The notes beneath the pieces are model-generated. The model saw only the letters and a list, made by a program, of their open reading frames with translations. It made no database searches and was not told the DNA's origin. A stretch of 64,000 bases of DNA, taken from assembly GCA_013399875.1 (NCBI GenBank), contig VXAZ01008170.1, forward strand, positions 434,001 through 498,000, given 5' to 3'. Every line of letters begins with the position of its first letter. Positions within the stretch are counted from its first letter, which is position 1. The position numbers and the translations under genes were made by a program. This DNA is from Gymnorhina tibicen (Eukaryota; Chordata; Aves; Passeriformes; Artamidae). Shown here one piece after another: positions 23,881 through 36,192 of this stretch.

Positions 23881-24545
23881 AGTCTGTTTCTGTTTTCTCC
23901 TGGTATCTTGCTGAGCAGAGTTAATGCTTTCCTTGCCATGTACCTGTCTGAACTGCTCATGTTGTTCATGCATGGGTGGATTATCTCCGATGCTGGATGC
24001 TGACACCACCCTTGAGAACTGCAGCTGGATGTCCAGCCATGGACTGAAGCAGGTGAGAACTGTGCAAGCAGTTCAATGACTGGCTGTCTGTTAACTGTTG
24101 TGGTGTATATCAGGATGAAGAGAATTGGACAGGGTTGGGTTCTGCTCTTAACACTCCTGGCTAATACAAGGGAATGGGTTCCAGGTTGCATTTGCAGTAT
24201 AAAAGAGGGGTGCTTGAAATGGGATAGAGGCTGGCAGTGAGGCCAGCTGGAAAACCCTCTGCAAGATGCACAGATATATGGAAATACTTTTGGAAATAAT
24301 GGACGGGGAAGAATCACATGCACATCCTCTGGATTTAAGATGGAAGTTGGATGCATCACTTTTTTGGTACCTGCTGACTGTATGGTCTGCAAGCACAGCT
24401 CAGGGCACAGAGTAGAGACAGACCTGAGCGGCTTGTTTTTTGGCAGTAGTCCTGTGGCAGTAGTGCTAATATCAGGTGATGTTCTCCAGTGTTTTTTTCT
24501 AAAAGAACAACTCTGGTTTTAAATTCCAGATGATTATAAGACGAC
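23881..24545. other. GC-richer unique segment with a TATA box-like site
   Basis: This stretch is richer in G and C than its surroundings. It holds a 171-codon minus-strand open frame (23877-24392) with no recognisable domain, and a canonical TATAAAAG word at 24198-24205 on the plus strand followed by a purine-rich GAGGGG. It could be a diverged LTR or repeat not recognised here, but I see no TG...CA ends or target duplication. There is no evidence of transcription. Confidence 0.3.
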
Positions 24546-27500
24546 ATAATTTCTGTACTTCAGAACTAGTGGTGATACAGCCCAGATGTAGTATTCTCAG
24601 GACCAAGATTTTTAAAAAGAGTAAGAACTTGTTTGTGCAAATTGCCAGGCTAGTATGCCAAGTACAGGGAGAAAAGAGTTCTGGAAGGAGGACAAGAGTT
24701 CAAATATGCTTTTTTTTTTTTTAAACTTGTTAATCAGTGATGTGTATTGAGTCAGGAAGTTGTCTTTCTGGGCAAAGAAAAATGAGACTTGACAGACATT
24801 CAAACTCTTTGAGTGATTGGTGGATGAAACAGTTTGAGTTACTTTCTTTTCATATAATTTTAAGAAACCTTTTTGTGTGTGCATAGACAAAGACTATATT
24901 TTTGTTTTTACAGTAAAGTAAGTAAAGCAAAATACTAGTGTTCTTATTTGCAGAAAAAAAATTAGAAGGTTGTAACACTGCAAATGGCTTCAAAAACCTT
25001 TCTATTTTCAGCATTGTTGTATCCCTGGTTTACAACTGATTCAAGGCAGATGTTTTCCAAGGAAAGCAAGCAGGTTCATGCATGCATGGATATTGGTTGC
25101 ATTTTACAAGCAAATGTCAAACCCCAGGGATTTTTGTGTTCTTGAAATGTTTCATTATTTTGTCACCTTCTAGCAGCTTGACCTAAAGTAAAAGTAGTAC
25201 GGAAGATTGCATGAGAGGTATAAACTTGGGCAGAATTTGATGTGGTTTAGACATGGAATTTGGTTCTCCCACCTCGCCTCATAATTCTGCCATCTAAGTA
25301 ATCACAGCAACTGGTCAGTTGCTTTGTGTGGGGCTTAAATCATTATCTAAAAGTATCCAAAAAGAAAAGGTTATAAGTGAGGTGAAATTTTACAAGGGAG
25401 AAGAAAAACACCAAGTTTACTGAGGAAGGTCTGATATCTGTCCAAGTATGGAGCAGTTGGAATTATGCTACATGGTTTATGTCATTGAAAAGCATATTTG
25501 AAAGGTATCAAAGGGTATGGTAACCTCTGCTGCAGTAAACAAAATAGTTCTAGCATGTATCTCTCTAATTCATAATTACTTAAAAATGGAAGATTATGTT
25601 GAGATTTTTTTTAACAGTTTCTGAAGTTTCTGGCTGAACAAGATGACATTTATAATGAAGTCAGTGTTCTTGCATTAATGCGTGGTAGAGTTGCTTTACA
25701 AGATTTCTGACTGTGGCTTCCATTAGCACTGCTCCCAGATAGAAATGAAAGGGTTTGGCTGTACATGTTATACCTCTTAAGTTCAGAGGCATTGCTTCTC
25801 TGGGATTGTGTCCTCACTCAGGGCAACCAGTGTGTGTGAAAGGGGGAGGTTATTATTTTACACAGCTTTGGCTGAATCCCTCTTGCAGAACCAGAAATTT
25901 CAAGGTCTTCAAAAAATCATTGGTGGCTTTTAAAGAAACTCATGCCCTAGTCTGGTGAAGCAAACCGTCCACATGACCAAACACAATATGGATTCACAAA
26001 CCATAACGTGATCTCAGTGGCACAGATTTCAAACTCATAGTTTCAAGTAACATTAGACAATAACTTTTCCTCTAAATGTATTTTCGTAAGAGGAGTTAGC
26101 CTTCATCACGTACAGAACAGTTTCCTTGATTTGTTGTGCCTGAAACAATCTCATCCTAGTCGTCTCTTGGGACCATTTCCTCCTTTTCCGCATGCAGGAG
26201 CAAGCACTGTCACACTCGGCACTTGCACTTAGAGCAAGGTGAACAGAGCCCTGCAAAGCTGATGCAAACACCAGTGGAAAAATCAGACTGTCAAGGAAAT
26301 GTTGAACAAGACGAAGGCTTATCCTCTCAACAGATCTGCTGCCTTTATTGGCACAGGGTAACAGCTTGATATTTGCTCTCCAGTTCAAGATTCCATCTTG
26401 TCAGGTAGTGTGCAGCCTCTGAGCCTTTGGGGCAGCTGTCTGATAGACTGCACGCATCAGGCTTGCACAGTCGTTTCTTACAGGTGATTCTTTACAGGAA
26501 GTAAATCTTTTCCTAAATATGACACCTCATAGGTTCTATAATTGTGGCACTCCCTGTTAACTGTTTTGTAATTAATTGCTCAGCAGGAATTATTTTAAAA
26601 GCAGCAAGGTTTTGAGCCATGAATGGAGATATTCCTTTTCTACTTAAGAATAGCACCAACATATGTTTAATTAAGTTGAAACCTAATTATATTAGATGAT
26701 TTTATACTCTGTTTTAAACTGTTGTTTTCTGGGATATGGAGTTGTAACATGGTCACCTGAAAATCATTTTTTGTTTCAAGATTCAAATTAGGATCTACCA
26801 AAAATGTTTGGTAATTTAACTTTTTGGTTTAAATTTTGTAAGGTTTTCTCCTAGTTCTGTCATTACCTTGTTGTCCTTTCCTGTCACTTCTAGTATCTTC
26901 TTATTTAGGGAGCAGTTGCGCTGTCACACCTCAGGATAGCCAGGGAGCTGCCATGTTGATATGAAGGCAGCTGGGGAAATCTCTTGTCTCTGAAAGAAAC
27001 CAACAGTGGGTTGGATTTCTGGGGAGCAGGAATTCCTCACACTCTGGGGAGTGGACCTGGGAATCTGGAATAACAGATGGGCCTGGCTTCCCCAGAAGGA
27101 TTCAGGGTCAGATCTTTGGGCTATAGAGAGGAAAGGGCTGATGAAGCAGGACTGCAAGTTGTGTCTGCTGTATTCTCAATTTATGGAGTTGTGACCATGG
27201 TACTAGGATGCTGCAGTAGGATTTTTGATACAGAGCTCCCTTTCCCACAAGCTTCCTTAGGATGAATTTCCAAAAGACATTTTAGAAGTATGAGTTTGCA
27301 GACATAAAATGTCTCTCTGTTCCTCAACCTGATCCCTCATTTAACTGGGTTACTACTGTTACTCACAGTTCTAGAAAATTTCTTAGCAAAACCATTTCCT
27401 GGGTTAGCTGCATATTATTTCTCTTTCCTCTTGTGAGGCTTCTCACAATGAATCTCTCATTGCAGGGATGTATTTGTTCATATTTTTATTCTGCTGAGAC

Positions 27501-28600
27501 TGGCCTCTCTTTTTCCAATCTCTCTGATACATGACACCACACTTCTGCTAAAGCACTAATACCGGCCAGAGATGCTGTTCTGAACTGGACGTCTTGCTCT
27601 GTCTTGCCCAGTATTTCATTTCGTGTGACACAGTAAATGTTCAGGTGATTATTTGGGAAAAGGAGATGCAATATTTTCCCCACTACCTTTGTTTAACAGA
27701 TGAGTTACTGTCTATTATCTAGTTTTTAGCCTGTTATGTGCAAAATTACCTATGGGCATATTGCTTTCATTTCAATACTAGTTAATTCTTACAGTCATTT
27801 TAGAGATTCCCATTCAAGGTTTGAAACATCTGTAGTGGGTTCTTTCCAAGGTCACAATAGAGCTTTTTTGTATGCCTTGTTTGTGGTCACAGCTTAAATG
27901 TGAAAACAAAGAGTGACTCTACTGAGATGAAGAATAAGTTTCTGTGCCTTTGAGCATGGTGCCATCACTGTCACTTGTCCTAGGCACCTCCCAGTTTGAC
28001 CAGAGAAACATGAGCAATTTCATCAGCAAGATATAAAGAAATTAAATGTGTGATAGCCAAGTGCTAAAGATCCTACAGCACCTATTTGGTTTTTATGCTA
28101 GCACATTGGCCTCACTTTCAGACTGCTAAAGCAATGCTTCTTAATAAGCCCTGTACCCAATTTATTGTTGGGTTCCTAATTTCAATGAATCAAGCCTCAC
28201 TAAGATAGTGAGCTTCTTTTGCAACCGTCTGTCTCTGAAAAATTACATGAGTGAGTACTGTAGAAGAGTTGGAGGATTTTGGTTTTATTTTGGAAAACAT
28301 TGCCACTATTTTGATAGATTATTTTTTTCCTTTACTATCTACTTTGCTTCCTCTCCTGCTATGATTTTCTCTGAAAAGCAATATTGTGTTTACCTAGTGA
28401 CAGTGAAGGATAAGTTGTTCTCAGCTGTCAAACAGGAAACTACAATTTGTGTTTGACCTAGAAAGATTTAATGGCAGCATCTTTTTCAGTGTCAGATTGG
28501 AATGTTGGGGAAGTTGGGAGCAATCTGTGAGATTTTAAAAGGGAGTTGCTTCTCAATGCATGGAAAAATAAAATTGTGTGAGAGGGAAAATAGATCTTTC
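24546..28600. other. Unique non-coding DNA
   Basis: No supported gene. Contains a 13-base T run at 24710-24722 and a somewhat GC-richer piece at about 26930-27260 with no recognised repeat ends. The 111-codon minus-strand frame at 26053-26388 has no domain. Confidence 0.5.
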
Positions 28601-31600
28601 ATTACTCGATAGAAAGCAATAGGTAAAACTTTTTTTTCTTCAGCTGGTAAGGAGATTTATAAAAGCAAAGTAACATAAGATAGATTTTTATCTTAGAGTA
28701 CCAGATATTGCTTTTTCTCCTAAGTGGACTACCTAGGAACTGCTGTACAAAAATTTTCTCTCTGCACAACAAGCTACAGGGGATAGTAAATTCTATGCTC
28801 ACAATTCTAACTGGATGGCTGACGTTACTGCACTGTCTGCCTTAGATCTTTGGGTTCAGAGACACCCAAGTCAATCATGAAGCACTTTACCATATTGAAC
28901 AAATCTGTCAGGCCTTTGGTCAGGCAAACATTGCTGGACATTAGAACCTCAGATAATTATCTATTGCTAACTGTTCTTGTTTTGAGTAAATACAGGGAGA
29001 AAGTTACAGTTGAGGAACCTTGTACCATATTACATGGTGGCAGATTTGGTTTCAGCAAATACATCTTGAACATTTCATTAGTTTTTCTCTTTACACCATG
29101 AAGTGCCATGCCATGTATTTATTAAGGTTTTCTTGCTTTGACCACGAGTGCTGTTGTGTCATGCTGCAGAGTAGAATTGCTAGGACTCTTGACTGTGATA
29201 AAGTGTGAATCTTGTGGACATGATGTTGCTTAGACATACTAGTTGACTGCTCTAACTTCTGCATATAAATTTTACAGTCTGCTGAGTGCTTATTCCTCTT
29301 TAATAGTAACCTTAAATATCTGTTAGATTCACTTTGTTGTAGTTAATAATCTGGTTTTATACTGATATATCATTACGTAGCATAAGACATTTGGGTTGGT
29401 TTTTTATGTTTTTTAAATTTCTTGGTCATAGATATATCAACGCCTCTGGCTGTGTGGGTCCTGTACAGTTGACTGTGAAAGTTCTAGGACTTATTACACC
29501 CCGATACTTTAGGGCATCCATATAATTAATTCTCTTCTTTCTCAAGACTATGAACTTTATACTCTTTTCATTATACCAAATTGATGGTTTGTGCCTATAG
29601 ACATAGACTTATATTACATAGATACAGATATCATTACAGGGCTTTTGTATTTTTTGAAAGGCTTTTCTTTTGTCTTAAAATGCAGTAGCTGTTCAATGTT
29701 CAACTGATATTCTCAAAAGAATAGTCAGTCTCTCAGACAAGGAATCTGATTTTTTTACAATGCCATTGACTGCACATGAATAATGTATGACTGTGTCAGT
29801 CCACCTCTAGTATTACTTGAAGGCTGAAGTACTTAGAAAATCTATTTAATGACATTTTTAGCCAAGCTGCATTGAATGCTGTTGTGGATGATGCAATGGT
29901 TCTTGATAGCATTTGGAAAGTTGCTGTTGTTAATTTACGTTTGTATAGCTTCCAGCCAGACAGTATGTTTAAGCCAGCTTGGTTATCTTACAGTTGGGAC
30001 TTTTGGCAAACCATAATAATCAGGATTTCTAGATGTAGTGCAAGCAGACTCTGATTCCACTGACACATATTTGAATGGAAAAACTCTAGATTTCCTTAGA
30101 GATGCTCTCTACATATCATACGACTGAAATCTGACTCCACTAACCCTAGCACTTTAGTCAAATAAACAGCAATAATTGTAATGCAGTTCAAGCTAGAATT
30201 TCATATCTGTATGGCACAAAGTCTGAAGAAAAGTAGTGATTAGAGGTAGCGTTTGTTTTGGGGATTATTTATAGATTTTACTAGAATTTTGTGAGCAATA
30301 AGTGATACATCCATATCCTCAAAGCAGAGCTATATTAGGAAGGCAAAACAATTTTTTTTATTAGTTTTGAATTGAGCACATGTAAACAGGACAGCTTTAA
30401 AATGTTAACAATTTGAAAAGAATAGTGACATTCAAAATGGTAGGTATTTACAAAGCTGGTATTGACAGTAAAATGAATGCCAGAAGAGCTTTGCCTCTTC
30501 TAAAGAAATGATAGGAACTATTACGTGAGCTTTTGAAAATAATCGAGGGATAAGTGATTATTAATGAAAATAGACTGAGTTTTCACTGATGCAGAAGATT
30601 TAGAGGTACTTATCAGGAACAGGGCAATTAAGAAAAAAATGCCATACTTACTGTTGACAAAGTTCTGTTCTGAAGCTTTGCACAACATGCATGGGCATAA
30701 AGAGTTCTTGGGATGGTTGCAGCAGAAAGGACAGTTTGTTTAATAAGACTGAGGAAGAAGCAGGGGATTCGACAGTCTCCAATGTCCTGAATAAAGAATC
30801 TTCATTATGTTTGTCTTAACTGAGTCGTATTTCTCCTGCTGCAGCTTGCATACATCTAATCACACAAGGAGACAGGAGGTTTTACCCTGTGCATTTCCTT
30901 CTTCACTCAAGAGCAATTTGGCCTGAGATGATGATGATTCACAATGCACTTTATTAGAAACATTAAATAGAAAAAAGACAAATTCATGTCCCTGTATACA
31001 GAAGCCATTAGCAACTGATTCTCCAGGAGCCCATGAAAAGATAAACAGGAACAGAATAGAAAATTCAGGAAGATCTCTGAAGTGAGAGAAGTCTGACACA
31101 GTACAGTAAGGTGCAGATGCACTCACTTAATATATGCCATGTGCCCTGAAGGTGAAAATATTTAGAATTAATTTGTCTTCAGTAAAAGGATGAGATCTGA
31201 ATAATGGTGACCTTCTTGCAGAAGTTAATGTAATTCCAAGACTGAAGGTAACCAATGAATGGACATGCTTTTAAGGGAGCATGCAGAGACCTGGGAAGAA
31301 TGTGCAAGTCTCTGAAGAAAGGCATGCAATCAAATAGGTATTTTGAGTTCAGTATAAGTAAGAAAAAAAACATAAGAAATTGCCTGGTTGCTATGACCTT
31401 AAACAAGGACCTTTCAGATGAAAGCCCACTTTGATACCATGAAGCCACTTAGGGTTTAGCTTAACTTTAACCTAGCAGAAATGGAATATTCAGTACTGTC
31501 TTTGTGAAGATCACAAGGTTTTAGAAGTCCTAAAAGATCTAAGTAAGAGTCTGTGCCTTACAATATGATAAAATCAATGTTGAACCCTTAAGTCCTACAA

Positions 31601-32430
31601 AGTGTTCTTTACTACTAGCAGACAGATATATAGTGGTGGTCTAAGCAATAAAATTTTCTTATGTAAGGAAAAGGTCTTATGTAGCATTGCTTGTGATCAA
31701 CCTGAAGATACTTAAAATTACATTTCGATTAAAGATGACCAGGGCCAGGGAATCTGAGATGCCTGGACCTCTGAACAAGTGACATTAAGTTAAGCAGTTT
31801 TATTACCTTCCCTCCTCAATGCCTTTTGTGTATATTTAGCACTCTCAAAAGAAAAAAAAAAAGCCAATAGATCCTAGTTTCAGCATAATAACCCTGTGGC
31901 ATGCTAAGCAAATGAGGGTTTTTCCCCCTTGTCCTGTTAAAACAGTTGAAATATTCAACTAGTGTTTGCTGTAAGGTCTTAAGAGTAATTGTCAGTGGAA
32001 AAAGAACACCAATACTAAAGATTAAAAATTGCCTGAGGTATAAGGAACTATTTATCTTGTTTTCCTCCTTAGTAGTTAGTGTAGTTAGTTTTTCTTACAC
32101 TTGGATGTAGATGTTATTTTACTTCTTGCACTTCTTACACATCTCTTCCATTGCAAATGGGGATCAAATTAATCTATCATTTATGGTTTTTTTTAACCTG
32201 CCTGGAACTGAGCTATGCTTCCATTGTGTAAGTGTAGGATTTGAATGGCTATAGTACAGATATGTAGCATAGTGTATTTAAGCTATTTGTGATCTTCTTT
32301 AGGCAATCCCTTGGTTTGCTACTGTGATGCCATTCTTGGCACTGCTTTCAGGAGCACCGAACTTTCAGACTATGTTATTGGAAGAAACTATTAACATCGA
32401 AAGGGATAGAGGAGGACTAAGCAGTATGTG
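28601..32430. other. Unique AT-rich non-coding DNA
   Basis: Nothing recognisable. All open frames are under 90 codons and unremarkable. Confidence 0.5.
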
Positions 32431-32439
32431 ACTGATCAA

Positions 32440-33050
32440 ACTTTTGGTGGAGAGGAAGCTGTTTATGAGTCATCAGCATGCCCTGGCAGCAATGAAGTTG
32501 GGTAATATGTGGGTACACATCAATAGGACTGCAGTTAGATCAAAGGCAGTGATTATTCCTACTTGTTTCATGGGCTGCTAATAAAAGGGAAATTACAAAC
32601 TGGAGCACATTCATTGAAGAATCACCAAGATGGCGGGGAAACCGGTGCATTTGCCCTGTGAGGAGAGGCTGAGGGAATGGGGCTTGTTCACCCTGGGGAA
32701 GAGTGGAAAGCTAACAGTGACCTGTCAACACGTACTGAGGAGGTTAGCAAGGAAACACAGCCAGGCTCTTCACTGAGATGTATGGTCAGAGAATGAAAGG
32801 CAAGAGCTGTGAACTGAAGAGGGAAGATTCAGGCTGCTAGATAGAGCAAAAAACTGTTTCACCTTCAAAACAGCTAAGCATGGGAACAGCATTTCTGGGA
32901 AGTCTTCATTGTAGGAGGATTTCAGGGCCTGCCTAGAAGAAGCCCTGAGCAACTCAGTCTGATCTTATGGCTGACCCTGCTTTGAGCAGGCGATTGGTCC
33001 GGAGACCTCCTGAGGTCCCTCACAACTTGATTGGCCCTATGAGCCTATAA
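32440..33050 (+). mobile_element. CR1 LINE, diverged 3' segment
   Basis: Follows the order of CR1 ORF2 C-terminal coding and 3' UTR, but with heavy decay: TGAGTCATCAGCATGCCCTG near 32466, GGCTGAGGGAATGGGGCTTG near 32668, GGATTTCAGGGCCTGCCTAG near 32918. The tail GACCTCCTGAGGTCCCTCAC lies near 33004. Frames are broken throughout. It is much older than the copies at 51.2 and 56.8 kb. The right end is placed near 33050 from the tail. Confidence 0.85.
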
Positions 33051-35395
33051 AATACAAGACTTCTGCAGACAGTCTTAAAATCTCCTGTGAGCCATTTTGT
33101 GGCAAACTGAGTTCCCCTTTCCATATTCTATTATTGCCATGTTTAAGATAAACTAAAAATGTAGACAGCTAAACTGGGCTGTATAATGTACACCTGAAAA
33201 AACCACAAGAGGGTCTGTTAGACCTTGCAACTATATGTGCTGGACGACCTAGGTCCTATACTTTCTGGCTGCTTCCTAAAGGCAATTTAGACAGAAGAAG
33301 ACAAAGTTTGGGTCAGATTAATCTTTCTTGCTTGCTGTCCACTTCTTTTGAGACAGAAAGTGACCAGACACAATAATGTATACCAGGGATGCATTGGAAT
33401 AGCACACTAATGTACCAGTCCTCACAGGGATCTGATTACTTGAGATGTCACTGGGCTGAGGATTTTTAGATGTGATCAGGTTTGAAATGCAAAGACTGTG
33501 ATTAAACAGACCAAGTGTCAGTGTTGGGACCACACTTTTCTAGCTGGGTATTAATGTGTCGTAAGCCAAAATGAGAAACTATGAGTTACACAATAAAGTT
33601 GTAAGTTTGCAAAAAAGCAATTAACTGACTCCTATCCTACCTCAACAGAAAGTGCAATGCGACTTTGGAAGGCTGTTTGTTTCAGAGAAGCTTGATACTG
33701 ATTTTAAAAGATTCCATACTCTTTCACTTTTTGATATTTCTCTGTAGTCTTGGCATCCTACTGTGCCCACACTTACAGTTTTGTCCTTCTCTAACACTTA
33801 CTGTCTTGCTGACTGCATCTTCATATTCACCTTTTTAAACTCTACTTTTTAGCAGTGAATTATTTTATCAGAAAAAACTCACAGCATTTGCATCCTATTA
33901 AGAAACCCTGAACTCATTTTTTATGGCTGGTACAATGGTGACAATCATTTTCATTTGCACAGAAATTAATTTCAAAGCTTCTAACAAATTGGTATATGGT
34001 GACAGGTGAAGAACTTTAATTTCATTACTAAATTGCAGTCATTTCAAAGGGTCAAAATAAGCACCTCTTTAATAACCTTGCTCTTGCAGAAAGAGATGTG
34101 GAAAGTTTGAAAGAGAGCAATTTTAAGTGTTTCCTTTTTAATGCACCTTAATATAAAGAAAATAATCTTTGAAATAATATTTTTCAGAATCCTTATGCAG
34201 TTGTGATTCAGTCCTAGCAGGATATAAAAATGCCATACTGCATAGGTATTTGCTGGAGATATTAATGTATCTGTAGTGCAGTACACGTGGAAGAGAAGTC
34301 ACCCACCAAACTGATATCATGGCTTCTGTGTGTAGTGCTTTCAGTCATGTGTGGGCAGACTTAGGGAATCTAAATAGACTAACTGAGGAGACATGAAGAT
34401 GGCCTGCTTGCTCATAATCTTCACTCAGAAATGTATTAAAAGCAGATGGTAAATCAGAGGTTTTCCTTGTCTAGTCACTGGGAAATTATGCTCAGGAGTG
34501 ACGTTTTGAAGATGCACTTGTAATCAGAATGATGTTTCATTTCATCTGCTGAAAGTTTGATTACAAAATAAGTACAGGGATGGAAAGAAGAGATAATTAT
34601 CTTAAAACAGCGAAGAATACATTAGCTCCTCTCTGAGCCAGCTCAAATCTTTGTGAAAGTGTAGACAGAGCTTGCTACTCCTGATGCTGTCAAGGGCAAG
34701 ATGTCAGCTGCAGTTGCCTAGTGGGACCTTTCCTTTCTCACAGAAACCATGTTCTCCGATTCAGCCTCCCTCTCTGTGGCAGCAGCCGGACTGAAGGGCT
34801 GTTGAGGGGAGAGAGGCTGCTAGTGATGCTGACATTACTGGATCCCTTCTCCAACCACAACCACCTCAGCATTCTGCTGTCAGAGACATCTTTTACTTAT
34901 ACCTACAGTAAGGGCTCTGTCTCCAGGCTGGCTGTTGTAAAACTAGTGAAGACTCTGGATCATGGAAAAATTAGAATAGATAGTTGTTCCCTTGAGGATA
35001 TCTGGTTTCAAAGACACTTCCTGTGAAGTTTTTTTCCCAATTAGATTTCCCTGTTTTTATGTGAACTGAAATGCCTCCATGGAATTCCAAGGCATGAAGG
35101 GGAACAAGTGGCTTAATTTATAAAGTAAATCTTGCTGCGGGGCAGTCCAGCTTTCAGAAACAGAGAAGCAGACATTGTTAGTGAAGTTGGTGCTAAGGAA
35201 ACCTAAATATCTCAGTGTGATTTTCTTTTTAAGTCTCCAGTATAAAAGCTTCATGAGCCTAAATACACTGGACAAAGTCTAAGAAAGAGCTTATCAAGCA
35301 GAAGACATCCAATAAATTCTTATGATATGACTTGTCTCCTAGTTAGTATCATTTCTCAGAGCTTTATTAATGCAGCTTGTATGTTAAAATGATAG
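33051..35395. other. Unique non-coding DNA
   Basis: No gene or known repeat. The 101-codon plus-strand frame at 34721-35026 has no recognisable domain. Confidence 0.5.
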
Positions 35396-35400
35396 ATAAG

Positions 35401-36065
35401 TGTCTTGGTTTGAGACAAATTTGGAGAGAAACATCTGAAATGAATGTCCTTCTGTTAGAAGGCAGATTTCAGCAGCCCCTACCCCACCAGGTTTGGGAAG
35501 AAATACCTCGGAGGAAAGTGAAAAAACCTATTTATTTAACAAGCAAATTTATTTATTTAGCACGCAGGTACAGAAAAAAGAATGAATAATGTTAAATAAT
35601 AAAACTTCTCCCTGTGGAGAAGACCTGGGGAGATTTCAAAGTCCTTTCTGTGGGTGTGGCTCTCCTCTCCGGAGCTAGGGTGTGGCGTGGGCCCCTCCGG
35701 GCGGCAGTGTGGGCCCTCCCAGTGATGTTCTGGTGTTGCTGAGCAGTCTGGAAAAGAAGAAGAAGAAGCCAAAGTCCCAAGAAACTCTGTGTTTTAGCTA
35801 ACGAACAAGCTAGCTAAAAAGCAAGAGAATGCCACTCTCTTCCCTGCTGCAGAGAGCCGAGAGCTGGGAAGAAGCAGGAAGGTGCTTTCCTCGGCTCTGT
35901 AGCTGCAGGAACGCAGGGGAGTTATCTGTGGTTTTGAACACAGGCCACTGAAAGAATTCCACCAGCTTCCCCCCCTGCTTCTTAAAGACACAGAAAGGCA
36001 CGGGATTCATGTCTGGCATAGAGCAGGCGATAGGGCATACAGCATCATACAGTCACCCCAAGACA
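35401..36065 (-). mobile_element. Solo LTR of an endogenous retrovirus, ERVL-like
   Basis: A 665-base element with perfect 8-base terminal inverted repeats: TGTCTTGG at 35401-35408 and CCAAGACA at 36058-36065. A perfect 5-base target duplication, ATAAG, flanks it at 35396-35400 and 36066-36070. Retroviral LTRs begin TG and end CA, and a 5-base duplication is typical of ERVL-type integrations. No gag or pol sequence lies beside it, so it is a solo LTR left by recombination. The minus orientation is preferred because AATAAA words at about 35535-35562 on that strand then fall 130-170 bases before the 3' end. The plus strand has one AATAAA at 35598-35603. The centre is GC-rich. Perfect ends suggest moderate age. 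Confidence 0.9.
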
Positions 36066-36149
36066 ATAAGCAAGCAATTTTTCTCCCCTTCATGTTGTAT
36101 TGAACCCTGAACAGTTTTCTGCTTCTCACATCAATACACATTGTTCCAG

Positions 36150-36192
36150 CAGAATCATAGACTGTTTAGTTCGATGGAAGTTCAATTTCCTA
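36150..36192 (-). mobile_element. Possible tiny CR1 3' tail
   Basis: AGAATCATAGACTGTTTAG followed by TTCGATGGAAG resembles the plus-strand view of a CR1 tail (AGAATCATAGAATGGTTTGG-type). Only about 40 bases are involved, so this may be chance. Confidence 0.3.

Noticed and set aside
23877..24392. 171-codon minus-strand open frame
   Set aside because: No recognisable domain, no splice or promoter context on that strand, and it overlaps other open frames in a GC-richer patch.
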